DNA from: Hoylesella loescheii | GTDB lineage: Bacteria; Bacteroidota; Bacteroidia; Bacteroidales; Bacteroidaceae | Assembly: GCA_021531755.1 (NCBI GenBank) | Contig: JADYUK010000012.1 | Coordinates: 25,438 to 89,437 of the forward strand | DNA: 64,000 bases | Direction of reading: 5' to 3' | Shown here: piece by piece, positions 26,005-35,107 of the stretch | How positions within the stretch are numbered: the stretch's first letter is position 1 | How the letters are laid out: each line of letters opens with the position of its first letter | Program-made: the position numbers and the translations under genes | The notes under the pieces: generated by a model | Told to the model about the DNA's origin: nothing | The model's input: only the letters and a program-made list of their open reading frames with translations | Databases searched by the model: none

Positions 26005-27318
26005 CTAATTGTACTGTATTTCAGGAAGTTTTATACCTAATTTGTATATCCTAACATATCCACTAACCTTCTCAAATTCAGGTTCCACATCCCTTGTAAA
26101 GCTGAATTTTTCTTCTTGTTCTTGATCAGGATATATTATAAGACATTTTATTGGAGGTGCTGTGTCCTCCTCAATACCAAGTATATTATAGATGCTGCTT
26201 AATCGAGCATATCCACTTACTTCTCTTGCATCGTCGATAGTTATACCACCAATATATTTGTACCTTGGCTTGTATTTTGCATCTATGATATAAGGTTGTG
26301 GCCATTCTTGTGGTTTAAGAAGGTAATCCAGTTCCTGATAGTGAGCATTGACATGATATTTTATCTCATTCTTTGAGGTAAATACCTTTCTTAAATGATG
26401 GAAAACATACAACTCAAACAGCTTACTCATGTCTATCCAGAATGGAGGTGTCATAATTTCCTTTTTGCCGGTAACTGTGATGTCATAACTATATCGTTTG
26501 AGAAGAAGCTGGGCAAATTCAACGGCTTGGTTGTATTCCTTAAATACAGGATTGCCCTTGAATGTTTTTATTGTCTTAACACTAACTTCATCATTTACAT
26601 TATCAAAATATGGTTTAATATAACGTATTTTCTTTTCCAATAAAGAAACATCCATTGCGTGTTTATAGATATTCAACTGTCTAACGCAGAATTGCAAGGC
26701 TTTTTTAAGGATTCTATTCTCAGGAGAATCAATGTCATATACCTGATAGCGACATACATTATCAGTTATGTTACCTTTTATTAGGTTGTTATGTATGTTC
26801 ATCCCTATTAGAATACGTCCCTTAACCTTATTCTTAATATTGTTTTCAACGATATAATAGCTTTTCTTTAATCCCTTCCTTACTATTCGTTGGAGGATAT
26901 TTAAGTATTCCGTAATCAGGAATATGCTTAACAGGTCCTGTTGCTGATTTACTTTAATAGAAGTCTTATCAAAATTAATAGTAACCAAGTCTTGGAGGTG
27001 GTCAAAATTCTCTCGTTCACTTAAAGCGTCGTTGAGCATCTTGACATAATCGACCTCAAAACCATCATTCATCTTTGGACTCACCTGAACTGCAAGTTCG
27101 TTCTCTTTAATCCAGTCAACACCTACGAAATATGAACCTGTTGCTAATATATCGTCATTTGTTCTTCTGAGTTTTAGACATAACTCTTTGTCTTCTCTAC
27201 CACGTTTGACAGCATACATAACTTCCTGCCCATCCTTCAAAAATGGAAGGATAGCATCCACATCATGCAGGAGTTTGGTATTCTCCAGCATTTGCTCATG
27301 AAGTTGTATAATTTTCAT
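26005..27318 (-). CDS. mcrC: McrC, nuclease subunit of a McrBC type IV restriction system
   Basis: A 437-residue McrC homologue, the endonuclease partner recruited by McrB rings. An N-terminal beta-rich region (ATGSYFVGVDWIKENELAVQ) precedes a helical middle with VENNIKNKVKGRILIGMNIH and DSPENRILKKALQFC (197-211), typical of McrC, and a C-terminal PD-(D/E)xK nuclease: FELYVFHHLRKVF (301-313), Asp331 in ELDYLL, then Asp346 and Lys348 in YIIDAKYKPRYK. The catalytic residues look intact. Its ATG overlaps the mcrB stop by one base (TAATG), so translation is coupled. Codon use is AT-rich, unlike the host genes. Confidence 0.92.
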   Translation of the reverse strand: MKIIQLHEQMLENTKLLHDVDAILPFLKDGQEVMYAVKRGREDKELCLKLRRTNDDILATGSYFVGVDWIKENELAVQVSPKMNDGFEVDYVKMLNDALSERENFDHLQDLVTINFDKTSIKVNQQQDLLSIFLITEYLNILQRIVRKGLKKSYYIVENNIKNKVKGRILIGMNIHNNLIKGNITDNVCRYQVYDIDSPENRILKKALQFCVRQLNIYKHAMDVSLLEKKIRYIKPYFDNVNDEVSVKTIKTFKGNPVFKEYNQAVEFAQLLLKRYSYDITVTGKKEIMTPPFWIDMSKLFELYVFHHLRKVFTSKNEIKYHVNAHYQELDYLLKPQEWPQPYIIDAKYKPRYKYIGGITIDDAREVSGYARLSSIYNILGIEEDTAPPIKCLIIYPDQEQEEKFSFTRDVEPEFEKVSGYVRIYKLGIKLPEIQYN

Positions 27319-30300
27319 TATTCGTTGGCAATGTTACGTAGTTCCTCAATTATTGAATAAACATCCTCTGTAAGGACTCCATCTCGAACATACTCTTCAA
27401 GCAATGGTATTATTTCATATAAGAGACGGTCTGTTGTAATATCTGTTCCATCCTCGTCTTTCATAATGAAATAGCTGTGACCAATCCAAACGTCTTCTGG
27501 CTTATATTCCTCTGATAATGTATCAGCAGGTTTCAAAGGTAGTGTCTGCAACCAACCACTATCTTTGTACTCGTCATAATTCGTAATAAATAGGTCACTA
27601 ACTTTATGGAAAAGTTCTTCATTGAATCCTGGCACTTCACCTTCAAGAGAATATGGCTTATCTGCAATAAATGCAAATCTTCTTCTAATAGCATAGTCAA
27701 GATTTCCAAGTGATCTGTCTGCCGTGTTCATGGTTGCAATGATATAGACATTATCAGGAACCATAAACTGAACTTTAGAGTATGGTAGAATAACACTTTC
27801 TGCATTCTTGTGTCCCTTTCGTTTGTCAGCCTCCAGCAGCGTAATAAGTTCACCAAATATTTTTGAGACATTACCACGGTTTAACTCATCAATAACCATA
27901 ACGTACGGCTTTGTGTTGTCTTCCATGGACGCTGAGGTCTTATGTTTATCAAGCAGTGCCTTTACCTTGTCGAGAGTGATAGCATTAAGACGGTAAACAG
28001 TACCAAGAGTCATCGTCTTACCATTATTCATCTCAACAATATTCTCATTTATGTCCTTCAAAAGCCAGTTCACTTTTCTGACACGTTTATAGTGGTCATA
28101 GGAATTATCAAACTCATAATCTCCTACTACAACACCAATAGCATCAATAGTTCTATTTGTATAACAACTCATGATGATGTCACCTTCTTTCATTTTGTTA
28201 ATGAAAGCGTCAAGAATCTGCTTACCTTCACCATTGTGTTTTGTCCAATCGGTTTCATCAGAGATCACAGCACCGTAATCATCCCATCCAATTCTTATGT
28301 GACCATTATCCATACACTCTTTACGGACAGGATTATCTCCAGTTCCTTGAAGAGATACTTTCCAGACGACAGCATCGCTTGCAATACCAATCTGTTTGTT
28401 CTTTACAATAGGACGTTCCGCTTCTTCACAGAGAATCTTAAAGATACCACGGTCAATTTCGTATGTAACCTGGTTGTTATCTACAACAGGTTTTAGACCT
28501 TCCATCCAATCCTCATAATCCATAGACTGATGGAAAGTTGTAAATGCTACTCTTTTTTCCTGTTTAAGCTGATTATAGACTTTCATGAGGTCTTCTCTTT
28601 CAGCATTATTGGCATCAAACTCAGGCTGACAAAGTCTTACTACAAACTCAGGAACATCGTAAGTCTTTCCTGTACCTGGAGCACCATAGAGAACTATATT
28701 TTTCCTTTTTTTCCATGTCTCAACAATATCATCATACCAGGTTCCTTCATTGTCTATAGAATCCATTGCTCCAGCAGCATTAGCTGATATTTCATAGAAT
28801 GTATTTTCTTTTATCTCGTTGGTTGCCATCTTTTCTTTTATCATTTGTAATAATGACATATAATCGTCATAACTAGGAACTTTTTTAGGAAGATCGATAC
28901 CATACTCATCCTTCATATATGTATTGTTGGTTTTGTCAAGAGCAAGATATTCCTCCGGACGGATCCAGAATAGTCCCATAGTAATGTTGACATTGATAAT
29001 ATATTGTCTTATTACAGTATCGTATTCCGATTTGAAATCTTCACCCCTGACAACCTTCTCAAAAAGCTTCCAGAGATTCTCAATGTCGTCTTTCTCACGC
29101 TTGTTTCTGAAACCGAAGAAATGAGACATTTGATTATTGAGGATAGGGATTCCTGTAAAATCTGATGGGGCTTCAGCTTCAATAGATAATAATTCCTTGA
29201 ATTTCTCTGCTCCAACTTTTCGATTGTCTTCTGTGATGCCTCGATTAAATATTCCAAGGGTTGTAAATGGGTCAATGTCTTTGCACAAATCTCCTTCACC
29301 CTTGTTGTCATGTAGATAGTTTACAATTAAGCTATCATCGTTAGCATAGATAATGTCAAGCAATGATTTTCTGTCATTGCGATAATGCATGATCTTCTCA
29401 GCAAATTCTTTATAGAATGGAATCCAGGTAAATCTCATGTCCTTATTTAATTTTTCTTCCATATATTCTTTCATGCACCAGAATAAAGTCTGAACCGAAA
29501 GAATTAGTGGTTTATGATTATAGTCATTTATGTATTCTGCAATAATGTCCTGTATCTCATTTCCATAATCGACAGTGAAATTATTGATTATTTGTAAGAA
29601 ATGAGAGTATTTCTTTCCTGCTTCAAAATGTTCAAAACCGAAATATTTCCAAAGGTTTTTATATACCTTGTCCATATAAAAGGTATAATTCTCTGGATAT
29701 TTACAAGTTAAAATTGAAGCTGCCGTTCGCTCATCATTGCCACAGGTCTTAAACCTATCTGGAATAAAATCACGCATTTCAGATTTAAAATCTTCTAAAC
29801 GTGAGTTCAGAGGTTTTGATTCATCAAGAAGATGGTCAATGATAACTTTTCCTTCTGATGTTTTTACTGTCCCTATATATTTAATGACATCATTGATTCG
29901 TATGCAGTCAACGACATTCTTTCCGTATAAACTGCGATAAATGTCTATGGAATCCATGCCATCACACGAATCAATGAGTTCCCATTTGTAAAGCTCATTA
30001 TAACCATTGAAAGGCTTACCATTACGGAAATGATCAATAAGGTCATCCATAAGGTAGCGACGCAAGGCTTCGACAAGTTCTTCTCTCAACTGCCATTGGA
30101 ATCCTTGTTTTGTGTCCCAACCTTTCTGCATAGCTATACACCAATAGGTTTCATTGCCATCAGTTCCTTCAACCCTAAAGCGATTCAGATACTTCTGAAC
30201 CCATCTAGAGAAGTTTGTCACCTTACTATTATAATACTGCGCTGGTTTCTGGTGATTTTCAGAAACTTTGGTACATGTTGCCTTGTGCTCAGGTTCACGA

Positions 30301-30443
30301 AGGAACGCGAGCAAGCACTCTATATATTGTTCTGCCTTGGGTGCTTTTAAGATGTCGTACCAATCCTCTGTTGTGATGCCAATGTCACCACAACTATACT
30401 CACCATTGGAGTTGACCGTCTTGTATAATGTCTTGATACTCAA
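27318..30443 (-). CDS. mcrB: McrB-like AAA+ GTPase with inserted reader-like domain
   Basis: A 1041-residue motor of a modified-DNA restriction system. Residues 1-130 look like a winged-helix module (TTEDWYDILKA, YYNSKVTNFSRWVQKYLNRF). Residues 200-540 form a helical region with GLFWIRPEEYLALDKTNNTY, seen in other long McrB proteins. The AAA+ GTPase has Walker A GAPGTGKT (587-594), FTTFHQSMDYEDWMEGLKP (634-652), Walker B VMVIDELNRGN (848-858) and the McrB hallmark MNTADRS (905-911). Between the helix GIFKILCEEAE and Walker B there are about 165 extra residues (676-840) including GHIRIGWDDYGAV, MKEGDIIMSC, IGVVVGDYEF and HYKRVRKVNWL, which resemble EVE/YTH-like modified-base readers. Normally such readers sit at the N-terminus, so the architecture is unusual. 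Confidence 0.9.
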   Translation of the reverse strand: MSIKTLYKTVNSNGEYSCGDIGITTEDWYDILKAPKAEQYIECLLAFLREPEHKATCTKVSENHQKPAQYYNSKVTNFSRWVQKYLNRFRVEGTDGNETYWCIAMQKGWDTKQGFQWQLREELVEALRRYLMDDLIDHFRNGKPFNGYNELYKWELIDSCDGMDSIDIYRSLYGKNVVDCIRINDVIKYIGTVKTSEGKVIIDHLLDESKPLNSRLEDFKSEMRDFIPDRFKTCGNDERTAASILTCKYPENYTFYMDKVYKNLWKYFGFEHFEAGKKYSHFLQIINNFTVDYGNEIQDIIAEYINDYNHKPLILSVQTLFWCMKEYMEEKLNKDMRFTWIPFYKEFAEKIMHYRNDRKSLLDIIYANDDSLIVNYLHDNKGEGDLCKDIDPFTTLGIFNRGITEDNRKVGAEKFKELLSIEAEAPSDFTGIPILNNQMSHFFGFRNKREKDDIENLWKLFEKVVRGEDFKSEYDTVIRQYIINVNITMGLFWIRPEEYLALDKTNNTYMKDEYGIDLPKKVPSYDDYMSLLQMIKEKMATNEIKENTFYEISANAAGAMDSIDNEGTWYDDIVETWKKRKNIVLYGAPGTGKTYDVPEFVVRLCQPEFDANNAEREDLMKVYNQLKQEKRVAFTTFHQSMDYEDWMEGLKPVVDNNQVTYEIDRGIFKILCEEAERPIVKNKQIGIASDAVVWKVSLQGTGDNPVRKECMDNGHIRIGWDDYGAVISDETDWTKHNGEGKQILDAFINKMKEGDIIMSCYTNRTIDAIGVVVGDYEFDNSYDHYKRVRKVNWLLKDINENIVEMNNGKTMTLGTVYRLNAITLDKVKALLDKHKTSASMEDNTKPYVMVIDELNRGNVSKIFGELITLLEADKRKGHKNAESVILPYSKVQFMVPDNVYIIATMNTADRSLGNLDYAIRRRFAFIADKPYSLEGEVPGFNEELFHKVSDLFITNYDEYKDSGWLQTLPLKPADTLSEEYKPEDVWIGHSYFIMKDEDGTDITTDRLLYEIIPLLEEYVRDGVLTEDVYSIIEELRNIANE

Positions 30444-30525
30444 AATCTACTTTATTTAGGGTTCTAAGAAATAAGCATTAACGACATTGCTACAGACCAA
30501 AAGATCTGTAACAACGTCGTATTAT

Positions 30526-30794
30526 CTATTTGAATTTAGTTTCGACCATTTCAAGCTCAGTTATATTCTTGAACGTAACGTACATGAACATTACGGTTGC
30601 AACATGAATACCTAACTGAACTTCCTTAGCATCGAGGCTTTTGGCAGAATGATTTTCATCGTTGCGGAGATTAACAAGAATATCTACATACTGAGCAAAC
30701 TTCTGGTCTATTGGCTTGTCGCTATACTGAAGCTTATTCAACTGCATACAGTAAATTGCATTGCTGAGTGCAGCATGTTCAACATCACCATTCT
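30526..30794 (-). pseudogene. 3' remnant of a larger gene at the cassette edge
   Basis: The frame encodes VEHAALSNAIYCMQLNKLQY, SDKPIDQKFAQYVDILVNLR, NDENHSAKSLDAKEVQLGIH and a hydrophobic tail ending ELEMVETKFK. An ATG exists at 30747 (73 residues), but the coding-looking frame continues upstream to a stop near 30795, just inside the right inverted repeat at 30805-30818, so the 5' part seems to have been cut off. The sequence looks like the C-terminal helical domain of a bigger protein, perhaps HEPN-like or the tail of a restriction helicase subunit; I cannot name it securely. It lies 82 bases upstream of mcrB on the same strand and shares the AT-rich composition. Confidence 0.55.
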
Positions 30795-30804
30795 ACTTTC
30801 TTAC

Positions 30805-30818
30805 ATTCCCGGAGGCTA
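30805..30818. repeat. Right inverted repeat of the McrBC cassette
   Basis: ATTCCCGGAGGCTA, the exact complement of 25862-25875. GC-rich host sequence resumes immediately to its right. Confidence 0.8.
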
Positions 30819-30920
30819 CAAAAGCGCATAGTGTCAGCCTGCATGTAATCGGGCCATGACCGCCAGACGACGTCAAGAACGCTGTCATGAGCGGCCGCAA
30901 GGCCTTGTCGCCTGATGGCG

Positions 30921-32354
30921 TCACTTTATATTGTCTACCCACGAGAAGAGTCTGTGCCAGCGTATGGCAGCGAACCCATTGTGGTCAGGGTCGGCAGACC
31001 ACCAGATGAAGAGCGGCTTGCCTACGACGTGGTCCTCTGGCACGAAGCCCCAGTATCTGGAGTCGGCTGAGTTATGACGGTTGTCGCCCATCATCCAGTA
31101 GTAGTCCATCTTGAAGGTGTAGGTGTCTGTCTGCTTGCCGTTGATGAATATGCGTCCGTCGTCAGTTATCTTCAGGTCATTGCCCTCGTATGTACGTATC
31201 GGGCGCTCATAGACAGCGATGTTCTTCATATCGAGCTTTATGCTCTTCCCCTTTGCGGGAATCCATACCGGGCCATAGTTGTCGCGTGTCCATCCTGTCG
31301 CTGAGTTGAGAGGGTAGAGGTCGCCTGTCGGCGCGTCGGTGTTGAGCTTTATGGAGGCTACGATATCCTTCCGTGAGGCGAGTGTCTTGGCGGCTCTCTT
31401 GGTCAGAGGCATGCATCCGACACTGTTCAGCTGTGTCATGTCCTCGTTCGATATGCCGAGCTCCTGCATGAGGTCCTCAGGCATCTGTGCGCGCAGTTTC
31501 ACATAGTATGTGTACTGGACGTTCTCCGGCTCCTTGTTGGGTTTGCCGTCGAGGTATATGATACGGTCCTTTATCTGCAGCTTCTGGCCGGGGAGACCGA
31601 CGCAACGTTTCACATAGTTCTCCCTGCGGTCAACAGGACGGGTTATGATGTCGCCATACTCATTGGGGTTGGCCATTATGTATCGTTTTCCCGCATTGTA
31701 GTATGTGTCGAAGAGTTTGCGCTGCCCGATGGGGTCAAGGCTGTCCATTCTCGCCGGCGCATCGACGAGCTGCTGGCCGAAAGAGTAGGCCATCTGGTAG
31801 AAATCGGCAGCCTGCCAGCGCTCTTCTGACACGAGGGTGTCACCCGCTGGATAGTTGAAGACGACGATATCGTTCAGCTCAACCTTCCCAAGACCTTTCA
31901 CACGGCGGTAGTCCCACTGTGGCCACTCGATGTATGACTTGCATCCGAGCACGGGGAGGGTATGCTGTGTGAGTGGCATCGTGAGCGGTGTCTGCGGTAT
32001 GCGTGGGCCGTATGAGACCTTCGACACACAGAGATAATCGCCCGTCAGGAGCGACTTCTCGAGCGAGGAGGAGGGGATGACATAGTTCTGGAAGAAGAAC
32101 AGGTTGATGAAGTATACGGCCACGAGGGCGAAGACGAGGGCGTCGACCCACGACATGATGAAGCGTGTGGGGCCCTCAGCGTCTTTCCACCACTGCCAGC
32201 GGATTTTCCTGGATATGTAAGCGTCGTAGATGAATGGCACGACTAATAGTCCCCACCATGACTCTACCCAGTAGAGGAAGAGGAGATAGAGTAGCGTGAC
32301 AACTGTGAACTTCAGCCATTGCAGGCGTTGTGATGTCTTTTCTTTCTTTATCAT
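30921..32354 (-). CDS. lepB: Signal peptidase I
   Basis: Inner-membrane serine protease that removes signal peptides from Sec-exported proteins. At 477 residues it has the long Bacteroidales form. Two hydrophobic segments near residues 14-42 and one at 68-90 anchor it. The catalytic serine is Ser97 in YVIPSSSLEKSLLTGDYLCV, the catalytic lysine is in RENYVKRCVGLPGQKLQI, and conserved box E is GDNRHNSADSRYWGFVPEDH. A large insertion (about 150-230) separates the catalytic boxes, as in relatives. It follows dapB by 76 bases; the McrBC cassette begins about 100 bases after its stop. Confidence 0.95.
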   Translation of the reverse strand: MIKKEKTSQRLQWLKFTVVTLLYLLFLYWVESWWGLLVVPFIYDAYISRKIRWQWWKDAEGPTRFIMSWVDALVFALVAVYFINLFFFQNYVIPSSSLEKSLLTGDYLCVSKVSYGPRIPQTPLTMPLTQHTLPVLGCKSYIEWPQWDYRRVKGLGKVELNDIVVFNYPAGDTLVSEERWQAADFYQMAYSFGQQLVDAPARMDSLDPIGQRKLFDTYYNAGKRYIMANPNEYGDIITRPVDRRENYVKRCVGLPGQKLQIKDRIIYLDGKPNKEPENVQYTYYVKLRAQMPEDLMQELGISNEDMTQLNSVGCMPLTKRAAKTLASRKDIVASIKLNTDAPTGDLYPLNSATGWTRDNYGPVWIPAKGKSIKLDMKNIAVYERPIRTYEGNDLKITDDGRIFINGKQTDTYTFKMDYYWMMGDNRHNSADSRYWGFVPEDHVVGKPLFIWWSADPDHNGFAAIRWHRLFSWVDNIK

Positions 32355-32430
32355 TGGTTATGATGCTTTGTTTCGTTTCTTGTCTTTGTCCACGGTTGAC
32401 ATGGGGATTGGTGGCCGTGGGGCAATGGTG

Positions 32431-33189
32431 TCAGAATCTGAACATATCATCGATAGTGAGCAGGCCGGTGTTCTTGGCGGTGTACTCTGCGGCGAGGACG
32501 GCTCCGAGGGCGAATCCCTTTCTTGAGTGGGCGTCGTGTGTTATGGTTATCTTGTCGGCCTCTGAGTCGTAGACAATGGAGTGGATGCCTGGCACCTCGC
32601 CCTCCCTGACGCTGTTTATCGTCAGCTTATGGCTGTCGGCAGGCTCGGGCTGTGCCACGACGGTGCCGTCGGGCTGTGTGAGGGTGCCCATCTGCCAGCC
32701 GTCCTTACGGTCGAGGGCGTCGACTATCTGCTCGGCGAGAGTGATGCCAGTCCCTGAGGGATGGTCGAGCTTATGTATGTGGTGGGTCTCTGTCTCCTCA
32801 ACGTCATACTGTGGGAAAGAGTTCATTATCCTGGCGAGATAACGGTTGACAGCCGAGAATATGGCTACGCCGATGGAGAAGTTTGAGGCCCAGAAGAGTG
32901 TCTTCCCCTCTTCCTGGCATGCCTTGCGGACATCATCGCCATGGTCCTTCAGCCATCCTGTTGAGCCTGACACCACTTTCACACCGGCTTTCCAGGCCTT
33001 CAGGTAGTTGGCGTAGGCTACATGTGGGGCGGTGAACTCTATGGCGACATCGGCCGAGGCGAATGCCTCTGACTCGAAGTCCTGCTGGTTGTCGATATCT
33101 ATTATGCTGACTATCTCGTGTCCACGGCTGATGGCTATCTGCTCTATCATGTGGCCCATCTTTCCGTAACCTATAAGGGCTATCTTCAT
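32431..33189 (-). CDS. dapB: 4-hydroxy-tetrahydrodipicolinate reductase
   Basis: NAD(P)H-dependent step of lysine and meso-diaminopimelate synthesis, feeding peptidoglycan. The 252 residues begin with the dinucleotide-binding MKIALIGYGKMGHMIEQIA (Gly-x-Gly-x-x-Gly at about 7-12), then the cofactor-binding EFTAPHVAYANYLKA and SGSTGWL. The catalytic segment is THHIHKLDHPSGTGITLAEQ (His and Lys of HHIHK; PSGTG binds the substrate). Length is slightly below the E. coli enzyme, normal for Bacteroidetes. It is first in a dapB-lepB pair, a gene order common in this order. Confidence 0.95.
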   Translation of the reverse strand: MKIALIGYGKMGHMIEQIAISRGHEIVSIIDIDNQQDFESEAFASADVAIEFTAPHVAYANYLKAWKAGVKVVSGSTGWLKDHGDDVRKACQEEGKTLFWASNFSIGVAIFSAVNRYLARIMNSFPQYDVEETETHHIHKLDHPSGTGITLAEQIVDALDRKDGWQMGTLTQPDGTVVAQPEPADSHKLTINSVREGEVPGIHSIVYDSEADKITITHDAHSRKGFALGAVLAAEYTAKNTGLLTIDDMFRF

Positions 33190-33453
33190 AATGATGCTTT
33201 CGTTTTGGGTTTATGTTGGTTTATTCTATTCTCATCTCTGCCATCGAGGCGGGCCGGATGGCTGTGTATCATGCGGCATATGGCGGCGGCCTTCATATCC
33301 ACACGCTGCCGCCAATATCCCGGGTGAGTCTCTTCCCGCTGCCTGCTATGTGGCATGTGGCGGCATAGGGCTGGCCTCATCATGCCTGCTTGGTGGCACG
33401 CTGGGGCACGCTGGGGCATCGTCATGCCATGAGGGGATGCGGGGCCTGCGGTG

Positions 33454-34299
33454 TCAGAAGCTGCTGAGCCATGACTTGAGGTTCATGAGCATCTCCGCAT
33501 GGAAGGGGAATGATGTGCGCATTCCGCCCCAGTGTCCGCCATAGGGATAGATATGCAGCGATGCCGGCACGTCGTGTCTGTAACACTCAAAGTAGTAGTT
33601 GAATCCGTTGGCAGGCACGACGATGTTGTCGTCGTCAGCGAGAGCTATCCACGCACGTGGTGTCTGTCGGGTCACTTGTGTGTCGTTCGAGTACAGCTGC
33701 TCCATCTTCTTCTTGGCGTCCTTGCCGAGGAAGTTGTCGTGTGTGTCACGGTGTGTGAAGGCGGGGTCCATGGTTATGACGGGGTAGAAGAGTATCTGGA
33801 AGTCGGGCAGCGCGTCGCCCTTGGCGTGTGTCGCTATGGTCGAGGCGAGGTGACCGCCTGCCGACGAGCCCATGATGCCCACATCCTCGGGGTTGATATT
33901 CCAGCGCTTGGCGTTCCTCCTGACCACTCTCATGGCCTGCTCAGCGTCCTCAACGGGCACTTTGTAATTGCCGTGGGGCAGACGGTAGTGGAGCACTATG
34001 GCGGCTATGCCCTGCTGTGTGAAGAATGGCGCCCAGTCTGTGCCCTCACAGTCCATGACGACACAGCAGTATGCGCCACCGGGACAGATGACCACTGCAC
34101 GGCCTGTCGCACGGCTCTTCTCTGGCAGGAAGACCTGTATGTAAGCCTCATCCTTCGGGTCGCCATTGTCGTGTGGCGGCTCAGCTGCCCAGAGGCTGAC
34201 ACGCTGGCCCTTCTTGTCTGCCGCGCGGAGTGACGACGGTATGGCTGCAAGGAGCAGCATGATGAATAGCGTGAGGGTGAGGGTGGGTTTTCTTGACAT
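33454..34299 (-). CDS. Secreted alpha/beta-hydrolase, probable carbohydrate esterase
   Basis: A 281-residue exported hydrolase (signal peptide to about LRAADK, residue 28). It has the oxyanion segment VVICPGGAYCCVVMDCEGTD, nucleophile Ser146 in MGSSAGGHLAS, an Asp in IALADDDNIVV and the His of PYGGHWGGM, a complete Ser-Asp-His set. The layout resembles the BD-FAE/acetyl-xylan-esterase-like group often found with plant polysaccharide degradation, so deacetylation or deferuloylation of xylan is a reasonable guess; a lipid or peptide ester cannot be excluded. It is transcribed alone from a minus-strand TATATTTG box at 34388-34395. Confidence 0.85.
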   Translation of the reverse strand: MSRKPTLTLTLFIMLLLAAIPSSLRAADKKGQRVSLWAAEPPHDNGDPKDEAYIQVFLPEKSRATGRAVVICPGGAYCCVVMDCEGTDWAPFFTQQGIAAIVLHYRLPHGNYKVPVEDAEQAMRVVRRNAKRWNINPEDVGIMGSSAGGHLASTIATHAKGDALPDFQILFYPVITMDPAFTHRDTHDNFLGKDAKKKMEQLYSNDTQVTRQTPRAWIALADDDNIVVPANGFNYYFECYRHDVPASLHIYPYGGHWGGMRTSFPFHAEMLMNLKSWLSSF

Positions 34300-34387
34300 G
34301 GCTTGTTGAGGGTTTGCTGGTTATTGATTAGGTTCATGTGCTATGCTGGGGGGCGACCATGGCATGGCGAATGGTGTTTACAAAATG

Positions 34388-34395
34388 CAAATATA
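34388..34395 (-). promoter_or_regulatory. -7 box of the esterase gene
   Basis: Minus strand reads TATATTTG about 89 bases before the ATG at 34299, within a short AT-rich patch. Confidence 0.55.
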
Positions 34396-35069
34396 CTATT
34401 TTTCCATAATATTCACACGCATACGCATGTATATTTATGATTTGTTATTAATATAAGCATGGATGTTTCGCATGAATTAACAGTGAATCATCTCCGTCGG
34501 GGGAATCCTCTGGGCGGGTTGGGAGAAGCATGGCGCGCTGGAGGACAACCGGTACATGCAGACGGGCTCGCCATAGGGCGTATGATGTGCGTGACGATAC
34601 AGGGGGATACCAAAAAGGAGGAATGGCCATACGCTCACATGAGCAATAAAAGCCGCAAACTGACTACACACCGACGGGCCCAGCCACGATGAACAGCCCC
34701 ATGGGATTTGCCAACAAAAAAGCGGGAATCGGAGAGGGAAATGCGGAGGTTTTCCCATTGGCATTGGATGACACGCTCATTGGCTATGAATTGAAGGCCA
34801 AGAGATACTGAATGGCGGCCTCATTGGTATTGGATGACAGAGCATGCAATTATCCACAGCCCCGAGGGGGTCGCGACGGCATGTGTGACGATGCCTTCAT
34901 GTGGGGCATGTGGCTGGGGAGGGGGACAGCTGTGAGCAACAGATACAACAACAGATAGCAACCGAGACAACAGCAGGGAGCAACCGAGAGGAAAGCAGGA
35001 GGCAGATTGTCCTTTCTTAAAAAATCATAACAATTCACTATATAATAATGTAGAGAGAAAACTTTTCTG
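34396..35069. other. Intergenic region between the esterase and topA
   Basis: About 670 bases with no supported gene. Two copies of a segment containing ATTGG(C/T)ATTGGATGACA(C/G) occur near 34758 and 34824. Small open frames here lack family resemblance. Confidence 0.45.
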
Positions 35070-35077
35070 TACTTTTG
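35070..35077 (+). promoter_or_regulatory. -7 box of the topA operon
   Basis: TACTTTTG, preceded by an AT-rich stretch, 31 bases before the topA ATG at 35108. No clear -33 box. Confidence 0.5.
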
Positions 35078-35107
35078 CGCCCCGAAACAAACCATCAACA
35101 TAGAATC

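Larger units (their letters stand above)
25862..30818. mobile_element. Putative acquired type IV restriction cassette
   Basis: About 4.96 kb of strikingly AT-rich DNA within GC-rich flanks, bounded by perfect 14-bp inverted repeats and holding mcrC, mcrB and the 3' remnant of a third gene. It separates lepB/dapB from the M48-like and WbqC-like genes. No integrase or transposase is present, so how it moved is unknown; the element call rests on composition, boundaries and content. Confidence 0.6.

Noticed and set aside
34459..34692. 77-codon frame upstream of topA
   Set aside because: No promoter, no family resemblance, mixed composition.
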